Positions 47,701 through 60,600 of a stretch of 64,000 nt of DNA are shown here, piece after piece. Under the pieces are notes generated by a model. That model did no database searches, had not been told where the DNA came from, and worked only from the letters and a program-made list of their open reading frames with translations. The DNA is from Acanthochlamys bracteata (Eukaryota > Streptophyta > Magnoliopsida > Pandanales > Velloziaceae): the NCBI GenBank assembly GCA_019914995.1, contig CM034127.1, positions 10,106,001-10,170,000 on the forward strand, given 5' to 3'. The translations under genes and the position numbers were made by a program. How positions within the stretch are numbered: position 1 is the first letter of the stretch; every line of letters begins with the position of its first letter.

Positions 47701-49374
47701 TGTTCACCGTTAGGCTTTTTAGCAATTAGCTCAATGGCATTAAAGGATCCATGTAGCCAACCCCACCTAGTGAAAAGAGCTTAACTATTGTTGTTGTTGT
47801 TGTTGTCATCCTTGTCGTTCTTGTTGTCAAATGAGTCTGTAACGTGACATATTAGACTTCTCCCAACTTTTGGTTTGAATGCGCACATATCATAATCTGT
47901 CATCTCAAAGACATACTCGTTGCAAAATCTGCTCCCACAATCTATCTCCAAGGACAAGATTTTGATCACCCTCTTTCACACCATCATCATCTCGTACCCT
48001 TACCCGCATTGTTATCTCGCATGTTGTTTTAATCTTCGAACTTTATTGTTCACCCTTTTGTTTCCTGTCAAATTACTTTTCACCCCATTAAAAAAATTTC
48101 ATTTACTTAAACACCCATATTTTAAACTTATAACTCTCACCACTTCTTTTTTTTCCAAATTATCTCTCAGGCATTAGCCTATTTGAAATTTTTGAGGGGT
48201 TGAAAAAATAATTTTTGATCAAAGGAGGCCGATGAATAATTTTCTTTTCCCTTCAATCTTTTGCGTACAACAACCAAGTGCTTTGGCCATATCTTCTTAG
48301 GAATGCCCTTAATATTTTGCCTATACTTCTAGCAAGGCACAAGCCCAAGCTATGTTTCTGAAGTGACACTCTGGGAGTGTTTACGAGTGCTTTTAAAAAG
48401 TGCTTTTCTGAAACGAAAGATATTTTTATCTTATTTCAAAAAATAAGCTCTACTTTTTTATTTAAAAAATTAATAAAAATAAGCAATAATAAGATCTTAC
48501 TATGTAAAATTTTTTGATATTTCTAAATTTTAAAATAAATTTTATAGAATATCATAAAAGATTTATTGAAAAGTGTGAAATGAAAAGTTGGAAAGGAGCT
48601 TTTGAGGAACGCACTGCCAAACGCACCCTCTATCAATTCCATTCATAGTTTTCAATGCTCAACTCCAGATTTATTCCTTCTTGCAAGAACAATGAGCACA
48701 ACATCTCACTTCTCCTATCTTGCGTGGTACTTAAATTGTCTATTTAAAATTATAATGGTATAGCAATTTTTACTACAATGTGACTTCAGCTAGAGCTAGT
48801 GATAGTTGAGACAGGACTAAAGAAACTTAAAAACTATTAAATTTCCTCCTATAGCATTAAACTATGTAGCCTGAAGAAATATTAGGCTACTATTTCATTC
48901 TTTAAAGTTCTGTGCATGCATTTGTGATATAGAAGGTGTTCATTACAGTTGTTCAGATAAACGTGAAGCAATCCACTACCCCCTGTCACAGAATTAATGG
49001 TTCCACAATTATCAAGAGCAGACAGTAGTCTTACCGACTTCAGCGCCCTTTTCCAAGACACAGACCGATAAATCCATGCCCTTATCTCTGCACAACTGCT
49101 TCAGTTTGATAGCCGCAGACAACCCAGCAGGCCCCGCTCCAACAATAACAACATCATAGTTCAGAGACTCTCTACCGTCAGATTCACCACAGAAGCTTCT
49201 TTTCCATCCTCTGATCGCCGGAAACGTCGGCAATGTAGATAAACATTCCGAATTGTTTGCGGCAGCGGCAGCGGTGGATTTACTTGGTAGTGAGATTGTG
49301 AGATTGTAAATAGATGGAGAAATTCTGAACAAGGATTTTGATTTTGATACGAAGGTGGAGAGCAATCTGTGCAT
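38715..49374 (-). CDS. ETFQO: Electron-transfer flavoprotein:ubiquinone oxidoreductase (ETFQO), mitochondrial
   Basis: Passes electrons from ETF to ubiquinone in the inner mitochondrial membrane, linking branched-chain amino acid and phytol/fatty acid breakdown to respiration. Eighteen exons keep frame to ~606 residues: 49374-49035, 47208-47132, 46215-46109, 45319-45238, 45163-45055, 44398-44352, 44279-44205, 43112-42996, 42450-42382, 41748-41656, 41372-41270, 41174-41050, 40880-40831, 40756-40690, 40574-40495, 40055-39927, 39798-39732 and 38798-38715. A Ser/Arg-rich targeting peptide (~1-65) precedes the FAD-binding [11 protein letters not shown] (~75-85). [23 protein letters not shown] and [15 protein letters not shown] follow. 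The C-terminal ferredoxin-like part has four Cys (RYC, QNC, HC, AC) for the 4Fe-4S cluster and ends [10 protein letters not shown]. The intron after exon 5 starts with GC. Introns 1 and 2 are long and carry insertions. Confidence 0.94.
39242..39295. repeat. 27-bp perfect tandem duplication
   Basis: Two adjacent copies of a 27-base unit beginning AACTTTGATTAGACAACACA, in the last intron of ETFQO. The perfect identity implies a recent duplication. No functional role is suggested. Confidence 0.9.
46216..47131 (-). other. ETFQO intron 2, with an 85-codon ORF
   Basis: This intron contains an open frame on the gene strand at 46610-46867 with a varied, protein-like composition (Ile, Pro and Thr mixed, no low-complexity bias). 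I recognise no family, and it has no splice link to the ETFQO frame. It could be a fragment of an inserted gene or transposon, or chance. Confidence 0.35.
47366..47618 (-). mobile_element. AT-rich MITE, family A, in ETFQO intron 1 (inverted relative to the 48.4 kb copy)
   Basis: A 253-bp element with good inverted ends: GGGGCAAGTTTGGCAGTGC on the left and GGGGACGTTTGGGAGTGC on the reverse complement of the right. The interior (CATTTCAACCTTTTATTTC, CCCAATAAATCTTTTACAG) aligns with the reverse complement of the 48373-48628 copy. No target duplication is evident. Confidence 0.65.
47630..47822 (+). mobile_element. SINE remnant with (TTG)n tail in ETFQO intron 1
   Basis: Contains GTTCAAATC, a tRNA-like B-box, near 47643. 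The motif CATGTAGCCAACCCCACCTA, the run GTGAAAAGAGCTT and a (TTG)n tail at about 47788-47825 follow. This order (CCCCACCTAGTGGGATAAGGCTT-like end then TTG repeats) is characteristic of tRNA-derived plant SINEs of the TS-like type. The 5' end with the A-box is not clear. The element lies immediately after a MITE. Confidence 0.6.
48373..48628 (+). mobile_element. AT-rich MITE, family A, in ETFQO intron 1
   Basis: A 256-bp element with ends GGGAGTGTTTACGAGTGC (left) and GGGTGCGTTTGGCAGTGC (reverse complement of right), flanked by TCT on both sides (48370-48372 and 48629-48631). The AT-rich interior defines the family shared with 2.3, 9.5, 15.3, 26.7 and 47.4 kb. No coding capacity. Confidence 0.7.
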
Positions 49375-51651
49375 GGTTTGATCTCTGCTTGAGAAATTTT
49401 TGATTAGTTGTTTGGGAATGGGATGATGAAGGAGAGCTATGTTTTAAGAGGACTGAGATGTTTGATTACGGCATTTTGGCACTTGCCGGTAGTAGTTTGA
49501 TGAGTCACCATTGAGATCGTCTTGTGTTGATAAGCCCCTACCTGTGGGTTGCGATAAACGGGCTCCTTTACTTCGCCATAATAAGGGTGTATCCTTTTGA
49601 GCGATAAATGAGTTAATAAAACAAGATTATTAAAATATAAATAAATTATAATGAATAGTATTACATAAATAAAATTATTTATTAATTATTTTACTTTTTA
49701 AAAATAATTTTTAAGTTGTCGTTGGCCGTGCGTTTGAATACTTTTTATTTTAAAAAAAATATTATAGTTTTTACAAACTTTTATATTTACAAAATTTTCT
49801 AAAATTTTAAAAACAATAAAAAACTATCTATAATACAATATATATATATATAATTTTATTTAAATGTAAATTTTAAGGTGTCGTTCGACTGTCCGTTAAA
49901 ATGATCTAAACAAATTTTATAATTTTTATAATTTTTCTATAATATTTATAATTTATTTTAAGATTTTAGAAAATATAAAAATTAAGTATAGTATAATTTT
50001 TATATTGTATAATTTTTATTTTTTCAAGTCAAGAAAAATATTTATTTAAAAAAAATTTTCAAAATACTATTTGTTTAATAAAAAGTTCTATATCATTTGC
50101 ACTATCAAATGTTTTCTTAATAAAAAGGAAACAATAAGAATAAAGAAAGCACACTCTAAATAAAATAAAAATAAAATTTCTCTTAAAAAAATATTTCAAA
50201 TATTTTTTATTATAAATAACTTAGATTTCAAATTTAATAAATTGTTGATATTTTTTTGACCCTCCATCGAATAACTAGAATTTATCTGCTCCAAAATAAA
50301 GTTCATTTATAAGTTTGTTAATGAAGGATCAAAACAACTAAAGAATTTATGAATTTTGGAATTTTAATAGCCTATTCGTATGTAAGAACACCTAATGATA
50401 TTCATTTAAATTTGAAACGACGGATGCCTAAATTTTAAAGCTTACTTTTTTCACTATTACAAATGACTGTTTTTACTAAAAATTTATTTTTAATCGTAAA
50501 AAAAATATAAATTTACTCTGTTTAATTTTCTTTAAAAATATAAAAATTAGAATCACTTTCAATATATTATTTGAGCTTATTGACATAGACAACTTATCGA
50601 TTTCCTAAAAAATTAGACTTAACTCATTATGGGAATGCTTTAGAATGCTATTGAAATAATTTTTTTAAAATAAAAAGTATTTTAAAAATTTTTAGAAAAT
50701 TAATTTTTAATCTGTAAAATAAAAAACATAATAACAAATTTTAAAACATAAATTTTTTAATATTTTTTAAATAAAAATAGTTTATAAAATATGTTAAAAT
50801 TCTACTATGAAACATAAAATAAAAAATTATAATAAAAATAAGTTCAAAAATACTTTCAAATATCACCGTTTATTTGAGTATAAATAATCAATTTAATATG
50901 TTTTTGTCATGAGGAGATTGTTGCTTAATTAATCAATTCATATTTATTCAACTAATAATCAATAGATTATATTCTTTTTTACTTGCCACATATATTTGAT
51001 TGAAAATCAATCATAATAAATATGAACATTAAATTAATTATAACCTATTTTGAAACTTGCTTTAGTGTTCATAATTTGGAGCTAATTTTTTTATAAAATA
51101 AATATGTACTAATTTATTTAATAAATAAATATATTTATTATTTTAAAAATAATTAACTGTTAAAATTTAAATTTATGTCAGTTTAAAAATAGTGAAGTAT
51201 TTTTTTCATTCAAATTAAATGGTAATTGTAAATGCACTTAACATTTCTTTAGTTTTTTGGCTTCTAAATTTGTGTCACCGTTCAAACGAAAGAGAAGGAA
51301 CTTTCCAATTTCTTGTTCCCTTACCGTGTTCTTTCTTTTGTTGGCGGCAGTTCATAAAAACAAGTCCACTTAAATTGGTCTGTCCTTGCGCACGCCAAAT
51401 TCACCAACCCTTTATATACTCACTCGTCCACAAAAGCCATCTCAACTTCTCCCTCTCGCTCAAGAAAAAAAAAAGGAACGAACGGAAAACATTGACCTAA
51501 CCAACGAAGCAACCGATCCAATTTGATACAAGAATCCAACTCCAACACACCGGTGAAAATCGAACCAAATCGAAGATTGAAAGAGTGTTCTTTTCTTCTC
51601 CGGCGGTTTCCGAAACCCTAGGCTTGATGAGTTGAGGTGGTAGTGGAGGAA
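49375..51651. promoter_or_regulatory. Divergent spacer between ETFQO and MED14
   Basis: Holds the ETFQO 5' UTR/promoter (49375 to about 49560) and the MED14 5' UTR/promoter (about 51240-51651). The MED14 leader has a TTTATATACTC box near 51411 and a CTCC-rich leader near 51440. The middle ~1.6 kb is extremely AT-rich with inverted-repeat-like debris (about 49720-49900 and 50630-50875), possibly further decayed MITEs. The genes are probably independently regulated at this distance. Confidence 0.5.
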
Positions 51652-54600
51652 ATGGCTACTGCGCCGGAGATTGGAGGTGGAGGGGGTGGAGCGGAGTTGG
51701 GGCACCAGACGGTGGAGCTGTCGGCTGTTGTACGGCGGGTGGCGGAGGAATCGTATCTGGCGTTGAAGGAGCTTGTGGATCGGTCGCGGGCGGCAGGGGA
51801 AGACCAGTCCGATGAGCAGAAGAAAATTGAACTTCTCAAGTTTATTGTTAAGACTCGACAACGGATGCTTCGGCTTCATGTGCTCGCTAAGTGGTGCCAG
51901 CAGGTCAGCAAGGATTCTTAAAAAGATGTCCAATTTTCTATTAGAAAATAGTTTTTTTAATTATTTTTATTTGGTGGAATTGAGGATTGACATTCTATTG
52001 TAAGTTTTGGTTTTTATTGCTCTGGAAAAAATTACCTCATAAAAGCCCCAAGTCTCTTGATTTTTAATGCTTGTAGTAAAACTGTGGGTGCTAAGATGTG
52101 GATTTGAATTGGTAAACGGATAAAAAGGTGTTGCAATTTTCATGTGGAAACTACTAATCTTGCAATTGTTTACTCTCTATTATGTAATTTTGGGAGTTGA
52201 GAGCACAATTGACTGGGTGTGAAATCAGGTTGGGGGCCGAGATGGTAAGTGCTGCAGCAGTTTTTGTTAAATTGCTGCACTTTCTTTAAATGGTTGGTTG
52301 TCGTTGCTAAATGCTTGTGGCGGATTGTTTTCACCTTCTGTAGTGACACACAAATCTAGACTGATGCATTCAACATCAACGTGGGACAGTTCCACAATCA
52401 GCTTCTGAGGATAAATGTGGCTAATTTCTTTTAAACAAACTGTTAACTAAATTTCAGTTTACAGGTGATTTTATGATTTAGATCACCCATGGCTGCTTGG
52501 ATAAAGAATTTCAAGCTTCCAAGTTTGCGATTTTACTTGATAGGACCACTCTAGTGAGCATAGCTTATATTTACTCTTTGCTCTATATGATAGTAGTATA
52601 CTGCATGCAATCACTGGATGAAGTTATAGCAATGCCCAGAAGGACACACGAGTGTCTAGGCTTAAGCCTATGTGCATTGATCTACAGCATTGTCTAATAA
52701 ATCTTTTAAAGTTTCTTGTTAATGATATTGAAGTAGTAACCTAGTCTGCACCAGTTGCATGTAACAGCACAATGACAGTGTCATTTTCTTTCTGCAGGTA
52801 CCTTTGGTGCAATACTGCCAGCAGCTTGCATCCACACTTTCGAGTCATGAGACATGTTTCACCCAAACAGCCGATTCGCTGTTTTACATGCATGAAGGGC
52901 TGCAACATGCATGTGCACCAATGTTTGATGTCCCTTCTGCTGTTGAAGTTCTCCTAACAGGGAGTTATAAGCGCTTACCAAAATGCATAGAAGATTTGGG
53001 AGTTCAATCTGCGCTAAGCATGGATGAACAAAAGCCTGTATTAAAAAAGTTGGACACACTTTTAAGGTCCAAGCTTCTCGAAGTCTCATTTCCCAAGGAA
53101 ATTTCCAATATTACTATATCTGATGGTACTGCTGTTCTTCGTGTTGATGGGGAGTTTAAGGTTATTTTAACACTGGGTTACCGTGGACATCTATCCTTAT
53201 GGAGGATATTGCACTTAGAGTTGCTTGTTGGTGACAAGAGTGGCCCTGTCAAGCTTGAAGAATCACGACGCTATGCTCTTGGGGATGATCTTGAACGCAG
53301 AATGGCTGCTGCTGAAAATCCGATGATGATATTGTATGCCGTTCTTCATGAATTTTGTGTTGCACTGGTTATGGATACTGTGATAAGGCAGGTTCAGGTA
53401 CTGCGCCAAGGCAGGTGGAAGGATACAATACGCTTTGAGGTTATTTTAGATGGGAGTAATGGACAAGGTGGAACTGCTGGTGTCTCGCAATCCCAGGATG
53501 GGGAACTTGATTCAGCAACCTTAAAAACTCCTGGTCTAAAACTATTTTACTGGTTGGAATCTGATAAGGTCATTGGTGGTTCTGATTCTAATTCGCCTCC
53601 CTTTATTAAAATTGAGCCTGCTCAGGATCTCCAGATAAAATGTTCTCATAGTTCATTTCTTTTGGATCCATTTACTGAAAAGGAAGCTGAGTTTTCACTT
53701 AGCCAAAGTTGTATAGATGTGGAGAAACTTTTGCATAGTGCTATCTCTTGCAACATTCATACTCGCCTCCTTGAGATTCAGAGGGAGTTGAGCAAAAACG
53801 TTCAACTGTCACAGACTTTCGATGACATTATCCTAAAGCCGCATGTAGTTGAAAGGGTTGCAAATTCGCAGGTTAATATACAGAACTTTTATTTTCTGTA
53901 TTTCATATTAAATCTGCATATGTTTTCCTTGTATACCTCAAGGAATAGCCAATTCCTGCTAGGGGGATAAGGCTTAGTTGTTATTACCTCCAGGAATAAT
54001 TTGACGTTTGTTGTTTATGACTGAGGTATCATTGACGAGGAAGGAAACATGATTAGTTATACCCATCAAAACTATTGTCAGGATGTTTTTGACATTTTAT
54101 TTAAGCAGGGAAGGTATATTTTGGGGAGTTTTTGTTAATACGATTATTATAACCTGACAATATAGCTTTAAGGTTTCAACTTAATAACTTTTGCCTCATC
54201 CCCTTTGAATTTAAAACTAAATTCAATTATTGGCTATCTGCTGTACTTTCGTTCTATTTGTTGGAAGTGTTGACTGGTTTGTCTAGGTTATTTCAGGCCG
54301 TAATGCAGATTGACTTGTTATAACTGTATAATGCAGAGTTATGTTTGCTTGCTTACTATGTTTTTTTTTTATCTTCTGTAGAGAGATGGCAAGCAACCTG
54401 TTGATGATTCTTGTGGAGATGAAGTATTGCAAGTGCGAGCCTACGGTTCACTATATATTACACTCGGGATAAACATCAGGTCTTATTTTGCCACCAGTAT
54501 GCTACTGCCAGGATTAACATCATAATGGTCAACTACAAATTATTTCATGATTCTAGTTTTGAGGTTAACATAATTGCTTGTTGACAATGTTTTATGACTG

Positions 54601-57600
54601 TGAGTCATATCTATTAATTCTGTTGTTCGTTTTTTTAAAGTTTTTCTTTGTGGTTTTTCCCCGCGTATGTCATTTTGGTATAGGCAACACAAACAGCAAT
54701 TTCTCTTCAATGTTTTTGTAAATACTAGAATTCATACTGAGCTGTCTAGTCTTTCCAATTAGTTGGAGGTTCCAATCCTGGCAAGCCTTCTCAGACTGAA
54801 ATGAAGATGAGGATTTTGTATTAGAAGGCTGGTTAACAGCTTAGAGTTGTCCAGAAAACTTGCCAAGGCTGGTTAACAGCTTTAAGTTGTCCAGAAAACT
54901 TACCTATAGTAGAGCTACTTACTCAAGCTTGAGTAAGAGTTCTAAGCAATTTTTAGAAAAAAATATTATATGATCTTCAAATCAGAGCTCCTTATTTTCT
55001 TTGTCAATCATAAATCATTGCATTTGCATTCCTTGTATGTGAATGATGAAAGTGCTAGGAGGTCAGCTCTGGAAGTAAGTTCTAGGAAGTAGGAAGGCAT
55101 TAGCAATGGAGAAGTGACTAAATTTGATTGTAAAAGTCTTATATATAAGATAATTTTAGTCAATAAATTAACAATAATAATGGTGGCAATTTTCTTAATA
55201 ATCTCATCCATATAGTAAATACATTTCTTAATAGGAGGTGGCTAAATTTTGTTATTTTTGCTAGATATAATAATATTCTAATAATTGTTAGTGTAACCTA
55301 CTCCATATAAAGTACAGGTAGATAAAGGTGACCATAGTTTTTCGACGATAATTTTTCAGATCCTATTCTGAAATGTGCGCTTTAGTGTTTTGAAGATGAG
55401 CAATATACCTAAATTTACATTATAAAGGCTTTAAAATTTTCTTTCTTGAGGGCTCCTTTTCTTTTTTAAGGCTTGCTTTCTGTTTTGACATATAACTCCC
55501 TTCATACTTCTTTCCGTTGTTATGTATATAAGTCCTTGCTTCGTAAGCATATGTCACGTTAAACAAGTTTCCTCAATTTATTCTCAAGATTTGCCACACT
55601 GCGTTCTACCCTGTATTTGCATTTTTGCTATTTGCTTTTGTTCTATTCCCATTCATCGACCAAAACAATGGTGCCTAATGTGCTGACTGAATTGTTTTTG
55701 TGTTGTATCTATTATATTTATCTAACTTCCATCCATTGGGTCATAGGAATGGTCGCTTCCTTCTCCAATCTGCAAATGGAGTCCATGCACTTGCAGCATT
55801 GTCTGATTGCGAGGAAGCTTTAAATCAAGGAATTATGACAGCAGCTGAAGTTTTTATAAGCCTGAGAAATAAAAGCCTTCTCCACTTGTTTGCATCGATC
55901 GGCAGGTTTTTGGGTCTGCAGGTGAGGTTTCCTTTCATAATGTACTGTTTAACATCGGACATTAAGCCTAAGCTTCCTTATAAATACACTTTCAACATGC
56001 TTAATATCTGTCCATCCGGAAGCATGTGAGCATACTGCTTATGACATGTTTGCTTCTATACTACTCCAGACGCACTTGTATGCCTTCTTGGTGATCTGCC
56101 TTTGACAAGCTGCATAGCATCTGGAACTGCTGTAGTGACCATCTTAGACATAGTTAACACATATTTAAACATTGCAGATTTACAAAAATTATTGCACATA
56201 CCTGATTTGTTATTTTTTGCTGAAATACTCCTTCACCTAGTGGGATGAAATCTTCGTTGTTGTTGCTGTAATGAATTTCAGTTACGTTGTGCTTAAACCA
56301 TCTCTTATCACTACTGCAAGGGCATTTATAGGTGTGAATTGTCTTTGCATTCGTATCTTGTGTGGGGTCTTACGAGCAGAAGTCTCCAATTCTCCAATTT
56401 ATTATGTTATGTGATCGTTGTATGTTATAGTGATTGTTGTATGTTATGTGACCCTGACGCAATAACAACAAAGTTGATGCAGTACAAGAGGTGTGGCTCA
56501 ATTTTGGACCAGGGCAATTTCTTTGATACAGACTACTTGATTGATATACCTCCCATCATAGCTCATAGGAATAACAAGGGTGAAAAGTAGTTTAAGAAGA
56601 TGAGAGAACTAAATGCATGCTCATAATTTGGCTGACTACCTGTATACTTTTTTCCTGGATGTTGCAAAAGTATCCTAATGAAGTTAATTGTTGGAGGGAT
56701 ATGTTTGCAAAGAATTGAAAAGATTATGATCCTTTTGGTTCAACAGATCTGCTTTAACCATAGGAACTGAATAGTAATTTTAGGGCTTGCTTGGTAGTGC
56801 TTCTTTTAACTTGAGGCTTGAAGCTAGAACAACTTTTGTAAGTTGGAGTTGATAAACAGTTGATAACGCCTTTTGGTTAAACAGCTGAGAAAGAGCTTTT
56901 TTTTTTTATAATTAAAATGACCAAAGTACCCAAAGCTGTGAAGAAATAGTAAAGGTCTGTTTACTTAGTTAGGAGAAGCAGAAGCCCAAAAGCATGGGGG
57001 AATGCTTTTAGATTCTTTAGATTTTTGTCTTTTTATTGTTTTAGCTAAAAGCTCCAAAAAGTAAGATCTACCAAATATATCAAACTAACTAAAAAAAAAA
57101 TCTCAAAAGGGAATGACTGCCCCCGAAAAAGCTCTACCAAACAAGCCTTTGATCATTAAGCTGCGAGTTCATGTATACTTTTCACAGTATCAACATATTG
57201 ACAGAACTTGTTCTGGGCAAATTCAAGTCTCAAAGTGTGCGCAAGTACTGCATACTAACTGTATTAATATGATTAAGTGCGAGTTTATACACTTTTTATG
57301 TAACTAAGCAGCTTCCAATCAAGCAGCAAGAGACCTAAAACCTGTCATTACTGGATGCTGTTTGTCAACTTTGAGTTAGGAATGTAGTATCCTTTGTTGT
57401 GGACTGAGTTGCATTTATCTTTTCTTTAAGTAAAGTAAGATTTTAAACCAACAGTTTAAGCCATTGGAATTTGGTAGTTTGTGATATTTGTGCTATTACT
57501 GCAATATCGGTTTCACCCCTGTTACAGGCTTAAGATGTTAAAATTCTTCACATGAACAGCGATAGTTGGTATGCTGTATATGCAACCACACTCATGATAG

Positions 57601-60600
57601 CTTAGTATGACCCCAAAAGGTTAATCCCAATGTTTATTATTACAATCTTATCATATTCAAATATCTCGTAATGAAGAGGAAACACTTGAAGAATTTTCCT
57701 TTGGCTACCTTCATGTCATAGCGGTGTAGTTTTTCAAGCTACAATTTTTTTTGCTGATCTCTGAGAAAGTTGCTTGCACCATGGTGATGGTAATGATGTG
57801 GAAGCCATTGTGCAGTGCTAGGATCTTATATCTCATCTAGACCTGTTCTCCTGTGCCATAGTTGTTAGCACCTATGCTAGGTGAAATGAAATACAAAAAT
57901 CGTGTGCTCAGCACTTGGTTTGTCTTTGCATCTTGGATTTATTTTGTACTGATAATATACTACATTCATCTAATGTGAAGTAAATGTTCTCATTTGTGCA
58001 GGTATATGACCAATTTTCGAGTACCATAAGGATACCCAAGTCCGTTTTGCTTGGCTCAGATCTCTTACTAATGGGCTTTCCACGTTGTGGGGATTCCTAC
58101 TATCTTCTCCTGGAGCTTGAGAAGGATTTCCGACCACTATTTAAATTGTTGGAGATCCAATCTGATGCTTCTGGAAATACTCATTCAATCAGTGAGAGTA
58201 GTCGTGTCGTGCGCTTCCTTAAGATTGATACTAGTCAGGTTGAAATGGTTGAAGATGAAAAGAATGAAAGCCTTATTAATTGGGACAAAGCAAATTTCGT
58301 AAAGAACATAGTGGATTCAAATCAGTTTTCACAGCAGGCTCTTCTCTCAAAGTTTGGTCTAGAACCTGCTCCTCAGCTAAGTGGATCTTCTCACCCAAAC
58401 TTCTCCTCTGTGGTTGATGAGGTTTTTGCATCTGAGAAGGGTTCATCAGGATCCCTTTTTCCAGCACAGAATACCCTCTCTTCTCCTGCAAGTGTCACTT
58501 TCATTCCCCGTTATAACTCCCAGCTTGCTATTGGGCAAGGAGTTAAATCTAGCATTGGCTCACCTAAGTGGGAAACAGGAATCCAACAAACTAAAGTTAA
58601 TAACTTTGCGAGGATTTCTAGTGCTGCTGGTTCTAACTCAATTTATCCATCTGTCAGTGTGAAAGGGTTACTTCAGAGCAGTCCTTCCAACTCCATGACC
58701 ACCTCAAGCCCTGTAAGGAACTCCTCTTTCCAGAAGCTACATACTTCAAACTCTGATCAGGACTTGAGCTCTCTCAAGTCACCACATTTGGGTGATAGTG
58801 GCAAAGGCACTGCTACTGGCCATGCAGTTGGATTGAGTAGTAGTATGCCTGCATCATCGACGAACACAATTCCATGTAAGTGAGATGCAATCTAGAAGTT
58901 TCTCAACAGCTTTCCTCTGGATGCGCTTTGCATATAAACTTATTTTGAGTGTCTTTGCTAAATTACAGGCCAAGCTCCAGAATCTGGTAGCTTTTTCTCA
59001 GCCAAAAGCGTTGTGTTTAAGCATGACAAAACATCCAAAAAGCGCTCTCTTTCCGAAGTCGTAATGCTTGTTCCATCCTTTGAAAGGTCAGATTGTGGCA
59101 TTACTTCAAGGAAAAGAAGGAAACTAGAAGCATCTGAATTTCACATTGTTGGTTCACAAACTCAGTTGTCTAAGGCAGTCAAAGCGAATGATTCATATCG
59201 GAATCATGCTACTAATTCTAATCTCAGGCTTGCTTCTTCAAATATTTACATTTCAACTTTGCTTCATGCAGTCAGGCATTGTTCTCTTTGTATTAAGCAT
59301 GCTCGACTAACTAGTCAGATGGAGGCTCTTGACATTCCCTATGTAGAAGAAGTGGGTTTACGTACACCATCGTCGAACTTGTGGTTTCGTTTGCCTCTTC
59401 TTCTTGATGATTCATGGCAGAACATATGTTTGCGTTTGGGTAGGCCTGGTAGCATGTCATGGGATGTTAAAATTATTGATGAGCATTTTAGGGAACTATG
59501 GCAATTACAGAAAGGAAGCACCGATACTTGTTGGGGATCTGGTGTTCGCATTGCAAATGCTTCTGATGCAGATGCACATATATGCTTTGATTTAGAAGGC
59601 GTTATACTTAGTTACAAAAGTGTTGAATCTAATAGCATCCAGAACTTGGTATTAGATCTGAGGAGGCTCTCTAATGCACGATTATTTGCTTGCGGCATGC
59701 GGAAGTTACTTGGCGTAAGAGCTGATGATAGAGTGGATGCAAATAATACAAAGATACTTGCGGGAAAGGCTAGTAATGAGGGTGTGTCGGAACAGGTTAG
59801 AAGAACCTTCAAAATTGAGGCAGTTGGTCCATTGAGCTTGTGGTTTACATACGGCACCATGCCTGTCACTGTACATTTTGTTGTTGAGTGGGAATCCGGC
59901 AAGGAGGGATGTACAATTCATGTTTCCCCTGATCAACTTTGGCCGCATACAAAGGTCAATACTTTTTTATTATTTTTGTTTCTTTAGCCAATTTCTTTGT
60001 GGGTTTTGTAGGTACCAGTAATTGTGAGGTTGTTTCTTTAAAATCATCTTCTCTTCAAAATTTTCTGACTACTGACTTTTGGCTGTGATTGCGTATTTCT
60101 TGACTTTGTAACTAGCCTCCTTCTCCTAATTTGTAGTGTTCAAATGAAATGTATTGGTAATGATACTTGGTTTTTCGTGCTTTGCCTAGTCTTTGAGATG
60201 CTTTGTCAGAGTTGGAATTAGCCAACACGTTTGTGATGAAAATATAGTTATAATATTCATTATGAAAGTAAATGAACGATATTCATATTCATCCTTTAAA
60301 ATTGTGTCAGATCTCTGTTATAATATCATTAATGCTAGAGCACCTAAATCTATTATTCCAACTAATAATGGTGTCCAACTGGGGAACTATGTATCTGCTA
60401 TCTGAGTAGGATAACGCTTGGTCATTATGGCCATGATTCTAGCACATGCCTTTGATGAGTTGCAATTTTGTGCCACCTTGCCTTTATTTGCTATGTTTAA
60501 TGAAACATATATCTTGGCAGTTCCTGGAAGATTTTATCAATGGAGGGGAAGTTGCATCTTTCTTGGACTGTATCCGCCTAACAGCAGGACCTTTGCTTGC

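Noticed and set aside
51460-51933. 157-codon minus-strand ORF over the MED14 start
   Set aside because: Antisense shadow of the MED14 first exon and leader.
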